A stretch of 64,000 nucleotides of DNA from Agromyces sp. S2-1-8 (GCF_021129215.1 NZ_JAJOLP010000002.1:19624-83623), one strand, 5' to 3'; numbered from the stretch's first letter, positions 8,765 to 18,166 are shown. Made by a program: numbers and translations. The notes: a model not told the origin generated them from the letters alone.

Positions 8765-11332
8765 CTAGCTGACGTTTGGGTGGGTGTCGACATACCGTTT
8801 GAGCTCTTGCCGGTTGGAAAGTTCCAGCTTCCGCATGATCCGGTGCATGTGGCTTTCAACGGTTCGTACGCTCAACACAAGTCGGGTTGCGATTTCTGGA
8901 TTTGAAAGTCCGTCACTTACGAGTTGGGCGACCTCGCGTTCACGATCGGTGAGGCTGATCGATGAACTTCCGAAGCGGGCTGTGTCGATTTGCCGGCCAT
9001 CGAAGACCGAAAGGTACGTGTTCACTTCTGCCTCGGCGCCTTCCGCACGCTGGAGGTCGCCAGCAGCGCGAGACCATTGGGCGATATGCCGATAGGCGGC
9101 AACGGCAAGGCCGGCCCGTCCTGCCGCGCTGAGCAAGGGGACTGCATCAGCCATCGCGGACGGGTCTGCAGCGGCGAGTGCCCGGAGGTACTGAACATGG
9201 GAGAGAAGGAGACCGCCGCCGAGTTCCTCGGCGCGTTCGACGGCGACGGCGAAACGATCCTGGTTCGGTGATACCTCCACAGCGGACAGCATGCCCATTG
9301 CGGCCGAAAGCCGCCCGCCTCTCTCCCAGAGATCCTCCGAAGAGGCCCACAGCAGATCAGCCGCCTTCTCCCGGTCACCGTTAAACGCAAGGAGCTGAGC
9401 TTGCGCCCATGCCTTGTTCTGCGTCGGAAGCGGGCTGTCGGGACGATCTAGGGCGGCGACCTCCTCTGCGTATCGAGCGCCGAGCGCGACGCTTCCCGCG
9501 CGAATGGCGACGACGGCGGCCGAGTTGAGGAGACCCAAGTGGAGCCAAGCCGAAAAGGGTGAGTGTTCGCCAGCGGCCAACAGGGTGTTGATGAGACGCT
9601 CGGCGGGTTGATAGTCGCCAGCGAGGAGGTAGCAGAGCACAACGACTGCACCGAACGCGCGGGTGCCGTCGACGTCGAGTATTCCGTGTGCCTCGTCAAG
9701 GCCTCGGAGGCACCAGGCGAGTGCAGCGTCCCCTCTGCCCTCGGTGAGCAGGGCCAATCCGTACAGGGCGCGGGCCTGTGCCGAGCCGCCCTTGTCGAGC
9801 CGCTCGAGCCGGCGGAATACGCGTTGTGCGTCCGCGAACCGGCCAAGACAGGCCAGCACGAATAGCTGTGCTTCCAAGAGCGCGATCTTGACTGGTTCGG
9901 AAAGTTCGTCCGTTACTTCGAGGCGCTCCGCGAAGTCCTCCGGAATCTTTCGGAAGTTTGACAGGAGCATGACTTCTGTGGCATCGAGTAGTCGGCCGTA
10001 GTCCGCGAGTCGGGCGCTGTGAACTCGCAATTCAGCAAGCGCGGCCTCAAGGTCTCCGTCAGCATATGCGCGCCATCGGGCGCGAAGGCTTGCATAGCGA
10101 GCCTGGCTGAGTGGATCCCCGATGGTGGGATCGGTGGTCGCGAACGCGTGTTCGACAGCGGCCTGGGAACTGGGGGAGAGGATGAGTGTGTTCACGTAGT
10201 CGACGACGGTCGATGGTGAAGGATTACGTTCCCACTCCGCATGGCTGACAATGCGTCGCGTACGCGCGCGTTCTTGAAGCAGACGCACGAAGAGCGCATC
10301 TGCTTCGGCAAGGGTGGGGTTGCCCGATTCGAGCTCTTCGAACAATGCGGTTAGCGAATCGGTCGAACCCAACCGGGCGGTGATCAACTCCGTCAAACGA
10401 ATTCGTCGCGCGACCAGCGGCTCATGGCGGAAGAACTCGACGAGCAGCGGGGGCGTGACCGTCACAAGTTGACGGGTCGCTGACGGAACCAGATGAACCA
10501 TCGCTCGTTCTTCCAACAGCTCGAGCGTCGGCCAGTCGATGAGCTTGCGTACGGTTGCAACGTCTGCGACGCCGACCAGTGCGATGATCTCCAGTGCGTC
10601 GCGAGCTTCGGGGCCTAGATTCTCGAGGTACCCCTCGACGATTCCGCGCAGTCCGGGGCTCCAGAGATCGCGTGTCGCAGACCACTCCTCATCGACGAGG
10701 GCTATCCTCCCTTCACGACTTGCCGCCTCCACGAGGTTGAGGGCGAGGCCGATGACACCGCCGGACTTGGCGAAGATCCGACTCATCGTGCTCGTCTCGA
10801 CTGGTCCTCCAAGGTACGCAGACACAGCGTTTTCGAGTTCGTCGAAGCGGAGCGGCCTCATCTCGACGACGAAGGCAGGCGCGAGTGTGGACGCGCTTAA
10901 GCCGCTCGGTGTATGGCGAGCGGGAAGCCCCTGCAATCTGGAGAGCACAATCGGCAGACCAGTCTCACGTCTGATCGACTCAGCCACTCCCCAGGACGAC
11001 TCGTCGAGATCATCCCAGTCGTCAAGGAACAGGGCAGATTTGGGGGCCTTGGTTGATCTCGCGAGCATCTCCGCCGTCGCGCGAAGGGGATTCGCGACTC
11101 TTGAATCCGAAGGGCCCAAGCCCGCAAGGTGAAGCGCGGCGAGCGGGTGCTGGCGGAGCGAAGCAACACCTCGGATCGTGACGACCGACCATCCTTCATC
11201 GCTGAGCGCCTGCTCGAGATCGGCGAGGAACCTTGTCCGCCCACTGCCCCGGCTGCCGACGATGTCGACGCAGAGACCGGCTTTTACCAAACGCAAGGCC
11301 ATTGAGAGGTCTTGTTCGCGGCCAACAGCCAT
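8765..11332 (-). CDS. Large LuxR-family regulator with AAA/NTPase domain (LAL type)
   Basis: About 855 residues, the size of LAL/MalT-type activators. An NTPase module opens the protein: Walker A GSRGSGRTRF near residue 28 and Walker B ALFLDDWDD near residue 100. A long helical (TPR-like) middle follows. The C-terminus holds a LuxR HTH: LTDREREVAQLVSDGLSNP, then VRTVESHMHRIMRKLEL. ATP and ligand binding would switch DNA binding by the HTH. ATG at 11332 is chosen because an AAGG stretch lies just upstream and the TTG six codons earlier adds only a lysine run. The target genes are unknown; the neighbouring coiled-coil gene is on the same strand. Confidence 0.85.
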   Translation of the reverse strand: MAVGREQDLSMALRLVKAGLCVDIVGSRGSGRTRFLADLEQALSDEGWSVVTIRGVASLRQHPLAALHLAGLGPSDSRVANPLRATAEMLARSTKAPKSALFLDDWDDLDESSWGVAESIRRETGLPIVLSRLQGLPARHTPSGLSASTLAPAFVVEMRPLRFDELENAVSAYLGGPVETSTMSRIFAKSGGVIGLALNLVEAASREGRIALVDEEWSATRDLWSPGLRGIVEGYLENLGPEARDALEIIALVGVADVATVRKLIDWPTLELLEERAMVHLVPSATRQLVTVTPPLLVEFFRHEPLVARRIRLTELITARLGSTDSLTALFEELESGNPTLAEADALFVRLLQERARTRRIVSHAEWERNPSPSTVVDYVNTLILSPSSQAAVEHAFATTDPTIGDPLSQARYASLRARWRAYADGDLEAALAELRVHSARLADYGRLLDATEVMLLSNFRKIPEDFAERLEVTDELSEPVKIALLEAQLFVLACLGRFADAQRVFRRLERLDKGGSAQARALYGLALLTEGRGDAALAWCLRGLDEAHGILDVDGTRAFGAVVVLCYLLAGDYQPAERLINTLLAAGEHSPFSAWLHLGLLNSAAVVAIRAGSVALGARYAEEVAALDRPDSPLPTQNKAWAQAQLLAFNGDREKAADLLWASSEDLWERGGRLSAAMGMLSAVEVSPNQDRFAVAVERAEELGGGLLLSHVQYLRALAAADPSAMADAVPLLSAAGRAGLAVAAYRHIAQWSRAAGDLQRAEGAEAEVNTYLSVFDGRQIDTARFGSSSISLTDREREVAQLVSDGLSNPEIATRLVLSVRTVESHMHRIMRKLELSNRQELKRYVDTHPNVS

Positions 11333-11468
11333 GACCTTCTTCTTCCTCAACGCGGGCTCCTACTGCATGAAGTTAGCGTGCGAAAGCCATCATCTGGAAG
11401 CACTGACTCGAATCCATCCGGATCGATCGATCGCACAGGCACAGTTGACGTGCGGGCTTTAGCTGCTC

Positions 11469-11486
11469 GGGGGGGGGGGGGGGGGG
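11469..11486. repeat. Run of 18 guanines
   Basis: Uninterrupted G tract about 140 bp upstream of the LuxR-type gene start (C tract on its coding strand). It can form a G-quadruplex and its length in an assembly is unreliable. It lies outside any gene I can support. Confidence 0.9.
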
Positions 11487-11668
11487 CAAGAGCACTTCTG
11501 TTCACACGCTCAGTGTGAGCTCGACACTCAGGGCCAGGATCTCGTCTGCGGCTACCTAGGTGCGAGGGCCTGGTTGCTGAGTATGAACGCGCCTACTGCG
11601 CGGCCTTTGTCAGGACCTGGCACGTGCGACGCACTTGCGTGCGCTCGCAGAAGGGGCGAGGGAACCTG

Positions 11669-11708
11669 GGTGGAGAGACCGTCAGGAAGCACCCGCGGTC
11701 TCTCCACC
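11669..11708. repeat. 13-bp perfect inverted repeat
   Basis: GGTGGAGAGACCG (11669-11681) pairs with CGGTCTCTCCACC (11696-11708) around a 14-nt loop. No T tract and no gene ending next to it, so terminator function is not evident. Confidence 0.6.
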
Positions 11709-11976
11709 TGCGACCTCGCCGAGCTCATGTCGCGCCCTCAGCGTAGCTGTGCAAGTGCAGGCGCGAGCGAGTCGGCTACGAGTGATCAGGGCTGATCACA
11801 CCTGTGCAGTGTGTCGGCGCACCAAACTAGGGGCGCCCCTGCTGCTCTGCAGTGCAAGGCGTGTCGCCGTTCCGAGCGGCGGGGATATCCGCTCGAGCGA
11901 CACTCAAATCGGCCCGAACTCTGGATGCTAGCCACCGCTCGTATGGGGCCGTTCCGGGGGTCCCGATCGCTCAAGC

Positions 11977-12300
11977 ATGACACTGCAATTCGCTCCGTCT
12001 GTGCTGCTATGTGGTCGTTCTTCACGTGATGGCAAGCGGCCCGAGGCAGGCTGGACACCGCAGACGCGCGTGCCCAAGCGGCCGCCCCTACCGAAGGATC
12101 GACCAATCGAGTTGTTGATGTGCCCGGCGAGCCTTGTGCCCCGTCCCACCGCCGATATTCGCAAGCGCCGCATGGTGGCGGGCGTTCTTGAAACGGGCCT
12201 GGTGGCTTGTCATCGCTGTGGTGGCGATGTGCCAGTGGTTCGCCTGGTCGAAGATGCTGGCAAACACGAGTGGCGCTATGCCGAGCACCGTGCCCAGTGA
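11977..12300 (+). CDS. Possible small CxxC protein (hypothetical)
   Basis: Not recognised. The frame runs from an ATG at 11977 to 12300; the last third (ETGLVACHRCGGDVPVVRLVEDAG) reads like a real protein with a CxxC pair. A perfect 11-bp hairpin starts 10 nt after the stop, which is the main support for a gene ending here. No ribosome binding site is seen before 11977; a later ATG at about 12118 is an alternative. The N-terminal half is Arg/Pro-rich and may be untranslated. Confidence 0.3.
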   Translation: MTLQFAPSVLLCGRSSRDGKRPEAGWTPQTRVPKRPPLPKDRPIELLMCPASLVPRPTADIRKRRMVAGVLETGLVACHRCGGDVPVVRLVEDAGKHEWRYAEHRAQ

Positions 12301-12309
12301 CTCGAGATG

Positions 12310-12335
12310 CCGTGCAGGCCAAGAGGCCTGCACGG
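12310..12335. terminator. Hairpin after the 12300 stop
   Basis: CCGTGCAGGCC, loop AAGA, GGCCTGCACGG: a perfect 11-bp stem. No T run follows. Symmetric, so it could act on either strand. Confidence 0.55.
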
Positions 12336-12584
12336 TCGCTCGTGAGCTCTGCGCGTCGACGTCGGATCGTTGGTCCGGGCCAGCCCGACCGGCTCGGACT
12401 CAACTGCGCGCGTGAGCGGAGCCCTTCGCGTTGCTGCGCGCCCACTGCACTTGCCGCTCAATGGTACGGATAGTTCGGGGCGCGACCACGGGCATGTGGG
12501 TTGTAGTCCCATCGTTCGGATTGAAACCCCTACCGTTGATGAAGGGCCCATCGGGGGGCGAAGCACCATTCGGGTTGGTGCGTC

Positions 12585-12625
12585 ACGGTGGTTCCGCTGG
12601 CCTTTCGGCGCAGCGGAACCACCGT
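12585..12625. terminator. 15-bp perfect hairpin
   Basis: ACGGTGGTTCCGCTG (12585-12599) pairs perfectly with CAGCGGAACCACCGT (12611-12625), loop 11 nt, followed by TCTCT. It has terminator shape but no obvious gene on the plus strand ends in front of it. Confidence 0.5.
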
Positions 12626-13127
12626 TCTCTATATCGGGGTGGTTGAAGATATCGGGGTGGTTGAAGCGTTCGCCGCGTTCAACGCCCGGCCCACGGTCAG
12701 GGGCGTGGGCAGCTCTGAAGAGGTCCTGTGGGACCGTTTCGCCCACTCTCAGCGTCGCTTGCTGCACCGCAAGATGTACTTAACCTGCTGGACCGGCCAC
12801 GGGTTGTTAGCCGAAGGATGCGGAGAGGGTGTCCGGCCCTGCTGGGATCGGGTCGTGTTGGAGATCAATAATCAGTTTCAAGGCGTCGGAGAGAATGACG
12901 AATTTCTTGTTGATTTGAACGTCGACGACCCCGGCGGGAAGCGCCCGTGGTCGCTTTGGCGATCGGACGCGACCCTCACGGGTCGCGTCGCGAACGGAAT
13001 GCTCGCGTGGGTCATAAGCGGCGTCCTCGTGGCGGCCGCGATCGGACTGGCGGGAGTTCTGTTGCTCACGTTGGCAGTACCGGCCCTAGCGGCCGGGGCA
13101 GGCATCGTCGTCCAACTGGCGCCCTAA
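12588..13127 (+). CDS. Possible small membrane protein (hypothetical)
   Basis: Not recognised. The frame ends in a long hydrophobic segment (GMLAWVISGVLVAAAIGLAG and on, about residues 137-178) preceded by an acidic and tryptophan-containing stretch. The first ~20 codons overlap a perfect 15-bp hairpin and a tandem duplication, so the true start is probably later, for instance ATG at 12774. No convincing ribosome binding site. It may be a peptide fused to decayed DNA. Confidence 0.3.
   Translation: MVPLAFRRSGTTVLYIGVVEDIGVVEAFAAFNARPTVRGVGSSEEVLWDRFAHSQRRLLHRKMYLTCWTGHGLLAEGCGEGVRPCWDRVVLEINNQFQGVGENDEFLVDLNVDDPGGKRPWSLWRSDATLTGRVANGMLAWVISGVLVAAAIGLAGVLLLTLAVPALAAGAGIVVQLAP
12631..12666. 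repeat. Exact tandem duplication of 18 bp
   Basis: ATATCGGGGTGGTTGAAG is present at 12631-12648 and 12649-12666. If translated it repeats six residues in frame. It follows directly on the 12585-12625 hairpin. Confidence 0.85.
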
Positions 13128-14041
13128 CATCAACGCTGACCGTCGCGACAACACCTGACGATTCGGAAGTCGCCTGCGTCCGGGACCCGCCTGGGTGGTC
13201 GGCCCCACCCACCGGGACAAATTCCACCCTGATCGGCGGAGCGTTTCGCGAGACATGCGTGTGTTGTTTCACGATGGTGCTGCATTACAAACATCCGAGC
13301 GCTCACGGAAGCTGACCTGTGTTGGGATGTCCGCACGGCTGGGATGGCACCCGCCCGGCTTGCTGACCCGGATGTTGGGAACCGGGCGGGTGCGACACGC
13401 TCCGTCGTTCGTTACCCCCGACAGTCGCGGAGCGTTCTCCCCGGGAACCCGACGTGCCCTGGGGAGGATCTGGAGTTGTCCCGGACTATGAGAGCGCATC
13501 CCGGCCGGGTTCTCTACAACCTTTGGTGGCCGAGATGCGCTCCCTGAGGCATCCGGCTGGCAAGGGGGACCTCTTCAGCCGGGCCGCGCACCCTCGGATG
13601 CTCTACGTGACGTCCAGGGTGTCGTGCTGACGCTACTGGGCGGTCAGCGGGCTGTCTTCATCCCTTTCGGAGTATCTTTCAGCGCCAGGCACTCCCGGGG
13701 AAAGCGGCGCAGGGGCCTCTGGCTGGCGCAGGTAGGCGGGGCAGCGGCTCCGGGGGTTCGTATGTCGCGCAACGTAGCTGAGCCGCCGCCCGCTCTCGGG
13801 GCGTATTCACCCGCGACAGGTGATTTCACCCGCTACCCCCTCTCTGGTCTTGTCGCCCGCTTTCGTGGCCGGTCTACTGGTTAGCGCGGAGACCTCGCCG
13901 CGGGCCATCTCCTGGGCGGGTGCAGTTCGCATCCTCTGGGCGATCCGAAGTCATCACCAAGCGCCTGCCGCAACGTGGGGGTCACGGCCAAGGACCGCCG
14001 CTTGAAGTGCCCCCGCCATTTAGCCCTGACGAAGGAGGAGC
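13128..14041. other. Gene-poor region with large hairpins
   Basis: No frame here has a family match or a ribosome binding site. Two inverted repeats stand out: GCACCCGCCCGG (13347-13358) with CCGGGCGGGTGC (13382-13393), perfect over 12 bp; and 13492-13506 with 13528-13542, 14 of 15 pairs. The last ~60 bases lead into a strong ribosome binding site for the ParA-like gene. Confidence 0.5.
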
Positions 14042-15373
14042 ATGGCTGCCCTTTCCCCCGCCGCTGCTAGTGCCGAAGTGACCGTTTTCGTGACCACTCC
14101 AACCCGCGCGAATGTCCACATGGAAGGTTCAGTGATCCAACTCGAGGCCACCGACCCGGTCGCTCTCCGAGAGCAGATCGTCGCGGTGTTGCTCGAGCAC
14201 GCGAGTAAGAATGCGATGACCGTCACTGCGGCGTTGATCGATGATGCGTCGGATCTCGTCCTTACCGTTGGCCCGGATGGCACCGTCGTTGAGGGGCCCC
14301 GCGCGGTATCACGCCCCTTTGAGCAGGCAGGGCCGGCAAACTCTGAGCTATCAGGCTTCCACCGCGCGGCGATGCGCGTGAACGATACAGCCCCCGCCCC
14401 CGACGAAGTGCTGAAGTTGGCGACTGAGGCGGCCCGGCACCGCCCGACCGTGGACGACCTGCTCGCGACGCGCCCGCGAGAACGGGTTGTCCGGGCGCAG
14501 CAGGGGTGGCAGGGAGCCGTCCGCAGATTGACGCGTGGAGTGATATCGCCGACCCCTGGTTCGGCCGAACTGCTCCGCAACAGCCAAATCGGGCGCGTGC
14601 GCAAGCGACTCGATGGCGCCCGTACTGTCGTGATTCTTAACCCGAAGGGAGGGGCGCACAAGACCACGAGCGCGCTACTGTTGGCTGCCACATTCGGCCG
14701 CCTCCGGGGCGGATCGACGCTCGCGTGGGACAACAACGAGACCCGTGGCACGCTGGGGTGGCGTGCACAACATGTGCCCCACCACCGCACGGCGGTGGAC
14801 CTCCTCAGCGAAATCGAGCGGTTCGAAGTTCCTGCCAATGCGAGCCTCGCCGGCTTGGACGACTTCGTTCGTGCCCAGATTGATGCGAAGTTCGACATTC
14901 TCGCGTCGGACGAGGATGCGGCGGCGACCTCCACGATCGATGGAGTCGCGTTTCGGCGCCTGCACAGGATGCTCGCCCGGTACTACCGGCTCATCATCAT
15001 CGACACGGGCAACAACATGCGTGCCTCGAACTGGATAGCGGCAGTCGACGCAGCCGATCAGCTCGTGATCGTTTCGACGGTACGTGAAGACACAGCAGCG
15101 AGCGCAGCGTGGTTGCTCGACGGACTCGCTGAGAAGGGCTTCAGCGAAAAGGTCGAGCAAGCGGTCACCGTCCTCACCTCTCCGGCATCACGGCGCGACC
15201 AGGAACTCGAGCAACGACTCGAAGCTCATTTCAGTCAACTCACGGCGGCCGTCACTCATGTCCCGTATGAGCCGGCGCTCGTGGAAGGCGGAACGATCGA
15301 CTTCGGTGCCTTGAGTGAGGGCACACATGCGGCATGGCTTCGTGCCGCCGCCCTGGTCGCCGATCAACTGTGA
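14042..15373 (+). CDS. ParA/MinD-like ATPase with N-terminal extension
   Basis: 443 residues. The C-terminal ~245 are a deviant-Walker P-loop ATPase: VVILNPKGGAHKTT near residue 200 (the lysine at the third position of KGGxxKTT marks the ParA/MinD class), and LIIIDTGNN near residue 322 as the Walker A' region. The first ~190 residues, acidic then Arg-rich, are not recognised. A perfect ribosome binding site (GAAGGAGG, 4 nt spacing) fixes the ATG. No ParB partner is adjacent. Similar orphan ATPases with long N-termini accompany secretion or segregation loci in actinobacteria; the role here is open. Confidence 0.75.
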   Translation: MAALSPAAASAEVTVFVTTPTRANVHMEGSVIQLEATDPVALREQIVAVLLEHASKNAMTVTAALIDDASDLVLTVGPDGTVVEGPRAVSRPFEQAGPANSELSGFHRAAMRVNDTAPAPDEVLKLATEAARHRPTVDDLLATRPRERVVRAQQGWQGAVRRLTRGVISPTPGSAELLRNSQIGRVRKRLDGARTVVILNPKGGAHKTTSALLLAATFGRLRGGSTLAWDNNETRGTLGWRAQHVPHHRTAVDLLSEIERFEVPANASLAGLDDFVRAQIDAKFDILASDEDAAATSTIDGVAFRRLHRMLARYYRLIIIDTGNNMRASNWIAAVDAADQLVIVSTVREDTAASAAWLLDGLAEKGFSEKVEQAVTVLTSPASRRDQELEQRLEAHFSQLTAAVTHVPYEPALVEGGTIDFGALSEGTHAAWLRAAALVADQL

Positions 15374-15660
15374 CAGCAGCGACCCTAATCGGACTGCCGG
15401 GCGGTTGCGCAGCAGGTTGTCGCAGGGAGCGGGTCCCAGCAGACGCGAGACTCGCCTCGCTGGCGAGAACGAAGACCTACGCCGGTGGTAAGAGAGTGGT
15501 GACACCGTGTTCGTCGACGAGCCGGTCGAAGATCGGTTTCGCCCTGCCGTTGCTTACGTGGCGCGGTCAGGTCCTGGCACCCTGATTAGAAGACGGGTCT
15601 TGGCTGCAATGGAACTGAATTGTGAGTCTTGCTTTGGCTGACCAGGGGTAGCAGGGCGGT
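15374..15660. other. Gap after the ParA-like gene
   Basis: About 290 bases between convergent genes. No clear gene and no strong hairpin seen. Confidence 0.4.
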
Positions 15661-15843
15661 TCATTTCCCGGGACCACGCGAGCCGACACGGTGCGCGATC
15701 GGTAGTTTCACGCGATGGGGACGGCGTTGGCGATGCTTACGTCGGTCCAGGGCCACTCCGAGTACGAAGAGGAGCACGAATGAAACCGCGAGCGCACCGA
15801 GTACAACGATCGGGTCAAGTGCGTTGAGCGTCCCGAGCATCAT
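15661..15843 (-). CDS. Small one-TM membrane protein
   Basis: 60 residues: a short N-terminus, one TM helix (VVLGALAVSFVLLFVLGVAL), then a basic tail, giving an outside-in orientation. It begins 2 nt after the stop of the larger membrane protein upstream, so the pair is likely co-translated. No family recognised. Confidence 0.5.
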   Translation of the reverse strand: MMLGTLNALDPIVVLGALAVSFVLLFVLGVALDRRKHRQRRPHRVKLPIAHRVGSRGPGK

Positions 15844-15845
15844 CG

Positions 15846-16172
15846 CTATGAAGACGAAGCGAGTGCGCGTCGGGTGAGCCGAACCTCGTACGGGATTAGT
15901 CCGATCAATGCCACTGCCACGGCGATCGCAGTGACAAGTGACGCCAAGATGTCGGCTCCCGCGGTCGGGTCAGCCCAGTTCTCAATCTCGGGTCGCGCCT
16001 CGAATACTGACGTGCTGCGTGCGACCGCACCGTGCCAGGTGAGCGCGTACACGGTAATGGCGAGGGCGGCGAGGAGAATCGCCTCGAGTAGATGTCGCGC
16101 CCAGGGGAAGCTCATCCGGCGCATTACGCGGCATAAGCCGGCGTAGAACCGGGGGAGTGGCTGGTAACCCAT
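15846..16172 (-). CDS. Two-TM membrane protein (hypothetical)
   Basis: 108 residues with TM helices at about 27-46 and 73-95, an extracytoplasmic stretch between them (ARPEIENWADPTAG) and a basic end. First gene of a two-gene unit with the 60-residue membrane protein. The ATG at 16172 is the furthest possible; MRRMSF, 17 codons later, is equally plausible as a start because basic residues there begin a typical membrane protein. No family recognised. Confidence 0.5.
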   Translation of the reverse strand: MGYQPLPRFYAGLCRVMRRMSFPWARHLLEAILLAALAITVYALTWHGAVARSTSVFEARPEIENWADPTAGADILASLVTAIAVAVALIGLIPYEVRLTRRALASSS

Positions 16173-16589
16173 TCGGCGTAATCATGGTCGCGACTGATGC
16201 GACAGTAGCAGCGCACCTCGATACGGGCGCTGGTCGTCGGGTCAGTGAAATGTTCGACGTGACCGGCCTGTGCGAGCGGGTTGAAGAGCTTCTGGTTATA
16301 CATGAGGTTCCAGAGTCGGTGGGAGACGGGAGTGGTGGTGTCGTCCCCCGTGGATGCCACCACCACTCAACAGGTGCTGCAGGGGTTTCCTGCCCTGTCG
16401 GCTGCGGACGTAACGACATCCCCGATGTTTCCGTCCGCGAACCCAGTCTCTGTCGACAGAGACCGCGTTTATGGTGGTAGCGGGACGTTTAGGTGGTGCC
16501 GTGTGGTCAATTGGGTACCTGGACGTGGTTCCACCTGATGCGCAACGAGCGCAGCGGCCGATCAACGGCCGTCGATGTTGCGCGACGCG
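16173..16589. other. Region without a supportable gene
   Basis: About 400 bases between the small membrane genes and the Tn3 fragment. Several frames are open by GC bias but none has a convincing protein. Probably decayed DNA. Confidence 0.4.
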
Positions 16590-16801
16590 CTGGCTGTCGG
16601 CCCAGGCGAGCACACAACTTGGAGTTGCTGCGTGCAGGTCCGACGCGGCTGTCCGGGACGGAGTTGGTCAAAGCGCTGTGAGGTTCTCTGATGTGCAGGC
16701 CATCGGTGCCGGGCCTGTGAACCTGTCTGGGCTGCCTGTCGGGCGGGTGCGGTCACTGGCCCGGTACGGTGTGAACGCGAAGGCGCAAACGCTGCGGCGT
16801 C
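16590..16801 (+). pseudogene. Tn3-family transposase fragment
   Basis: Part of the N-terminal DUF4158-type region of a Tn3 transposase. LELLRAGPTRLSGTELVKAL reads in one frame up to a stop at 16681; after a frame change IGAGPVNLSGLPVGRVRSLA and RYGVNAKAQTLRRL continue up to the IS5 end. Both blocks occur in this order in Tn3-family enzymes. Everything before and after is missing: no homologous sequence resumes beyond the IS5-like element. Confidence 0.65.
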
Positions 16802-17653
16802 TAGGGCGCGTCTGACAAATGTCGTGCCCAGGCGATGACGGCGTTGAGGACGGCAGCGGCGCGGTAGACGATGGCGAGTTGTCGTATCGGGTCGCGAGTC
16901 CACGCCATTGCTTGAGGTGGCAGAAACGGCGCTCGATGACGTTGCGGCCTCGGTAGTCGACGGGATCGAACTGCGGGGGCCGGCCGCCTCGTGAGCCGCG
17001 TCGTTTCCGGTGGCCTTGCTGGTCGGCTGGCTCCGGTATCACGGCCGTGATGCCCCGCGACCGGAGGAGTGCTCGGGTGCCGCAGGAGGAGTATGCCTTG
17101 TCGCCGCGCAACGCGTCCGGTGTCGTGCGGGGCCGGCCTGGCCCGACTCGTGCGATGCGGAGCTGCTCGAGGAGCGGGACGAGCATGGGCGAGTCGCCAG
17201 CCTGCCCGGGAGTGCACAGCACGACGAGCGGGAGTCCGTTGGCCGATCGCGTGATCAGGCGACTCGACGGCCGGATTCGTGTAATTCGACGATGCCCCCT
17301 GTGAGGCGAGTGACGTTCGCCGCGTGCTGGTGCGCGCGGGCGATGGTCGAGTCGACCGAGATCGACCAATCCACCGCACCGGCGGCATCCGCGACCGACA
17401 GCAGCCGCCCGAGGACCAAGTCCCACGTGCCATCGCCGGCGAGGCGGCGATGCCAGGTCCAGACGGTCTGCCAGGGCCCGAACACCGGCGGCAGATCACG
17501 CCACCGGTAAACGATGCCCTCGACCATCGAGCGGGCGTCCGAGAACGGTCGACCCTTCCTCCCCGTCGGGCGGGGAAGCAACTCCTCGATCAATGACCAC
17601 TGAGCATCCGAGAGCAACTGAAACCGCGACACCTTCAAACGATCCCAGATCAA
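16801..17653 (-). pseudogene. IS5/IS427-type transposase, frameshifted with an internal deletion
   Basis: DDE transposase. The first frame (start ATG 17653, LLSDAQWSLIEELLP, then SVDSTIARAHQHAANVTR with the first catalytic Asp) covers the N-terminal half. It should pass to a second frame at about 17270 (PDHAIGQR), a place where this IS group often uses programmed frameshifting. About 15 residues of the usual SRGGLTTK segment are then missing, and a third frame carries NGLPLVVLCTPGQ to RRFCHLKQWRGLATRYD; the end (YRAAAVLNAVIAWARHL) is again in the second frame. The deletion and the last shift make it non-functional. The stop lies inside the left terminal repeat. Confidence 0.8.
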
Positions 17654-17681
17654 CCGCGACCTATTTGTCAGACACGTCCTA
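16802..17681 (-). mobile_element. IS5-family element, IS427-like group, decayed
   Basis: Terminal inverted repeats are clear: the left end 16802-16820 reads TAGGGCGCGTCTGACAAAT and the right end 17663-17681, reverse-complemented, reads TAGGACGTGTCTGACAAAT, 17 of 19 identical. Both ends sit in a CTAG context, in line with the short target duplication of this group. The element is about 880 bp and interrupts a Tn3 transposase remnant. Confidence 0.85.
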
Positions 17682-17728
17682 GCTGTACCCGGCCAGGTTC
17701 GTTGTTCTGACGGGAAAACCGGACCTGA

Positions 17729-18160
17729 TCAGATCGTGCCTTCGGGGGGCCAGACCCCGATGATCACCGCCATGCCCAGCGCGGTGACGAGCTCGTGGGT
17801 GGTGTTCACGATCGTGAGCGCTGCCGGGCGTCCTTCGAAGGCGTCGTGCCTGGTGAAGCGGGCGGCCGTGAACCCGGCCCAGAGGGCGATCGCGGTGACG
17901 ATCGCCGAGAGCAGGAACCCGCCGCCGTAGAAGTGCCAGGCGATCGCGACGCTGCCCGCGAGCACCCACGCCGTGAGGAAGCTCACGAGCACGGTGAGGA
18001 CGATCGGGCCGACGGCGCTCGCTCCCGGGCGGTCCATGTCGACCTTCGCGAGCTTCGCCCACCTCGTGCCGAAGACCCCGCGGGCGTACCAGACCGAGCC
18101 GACGACCATGCTCGAGACCGTCGCGAGCAGAACAGCCCAGTAGTTGATCTCAGGAACCAT
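17729..18160 (-). CDS. DUF1761 membrane protein
   Basis: 143 residues, four predicted TM helices. The start INYWAVLLATVSSMVVGSVWY with a following VFGTRWAKL is the DUF1761 signature (a small family of unknown function found in many bacteria). A GAAAGAAGAG stretch before the ATG serves as ribosome binding site and is the end of a 39-bp tandem repeat. It looks intact and is flanked by the IS5 end downstream, so its neighbourhood has been rearranged. Confidence 0.75.
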   Translation of the reverse strand: MVPEINYWAVLLATVSSMVVGSVWYARGVFGTRWAKLAKVDMDRPGASAVGPIVLTVLVSFLTAWVLAGSVAIAWHFYGGGFLLSAIVTAIALWAGFTAARFTRHDAFEGRPAALTIVNTTHELVTALGMAVIIGVWPPEGTI

Positions 18161-18166
18161 GTCTCT

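Noticed and set aside
11786..12445. 219-codon minus-strand frame
   Set aside because: Composition is shadow-like and it runs through the perfect hairpin at 12310-12335.
17255..17300. Programmed frameshift as the sole cause of the split IS5 transposase
   Set aside because: Possible for the first change, but the missing ~15 residues and the later shift near 16890 cannot be programmed.
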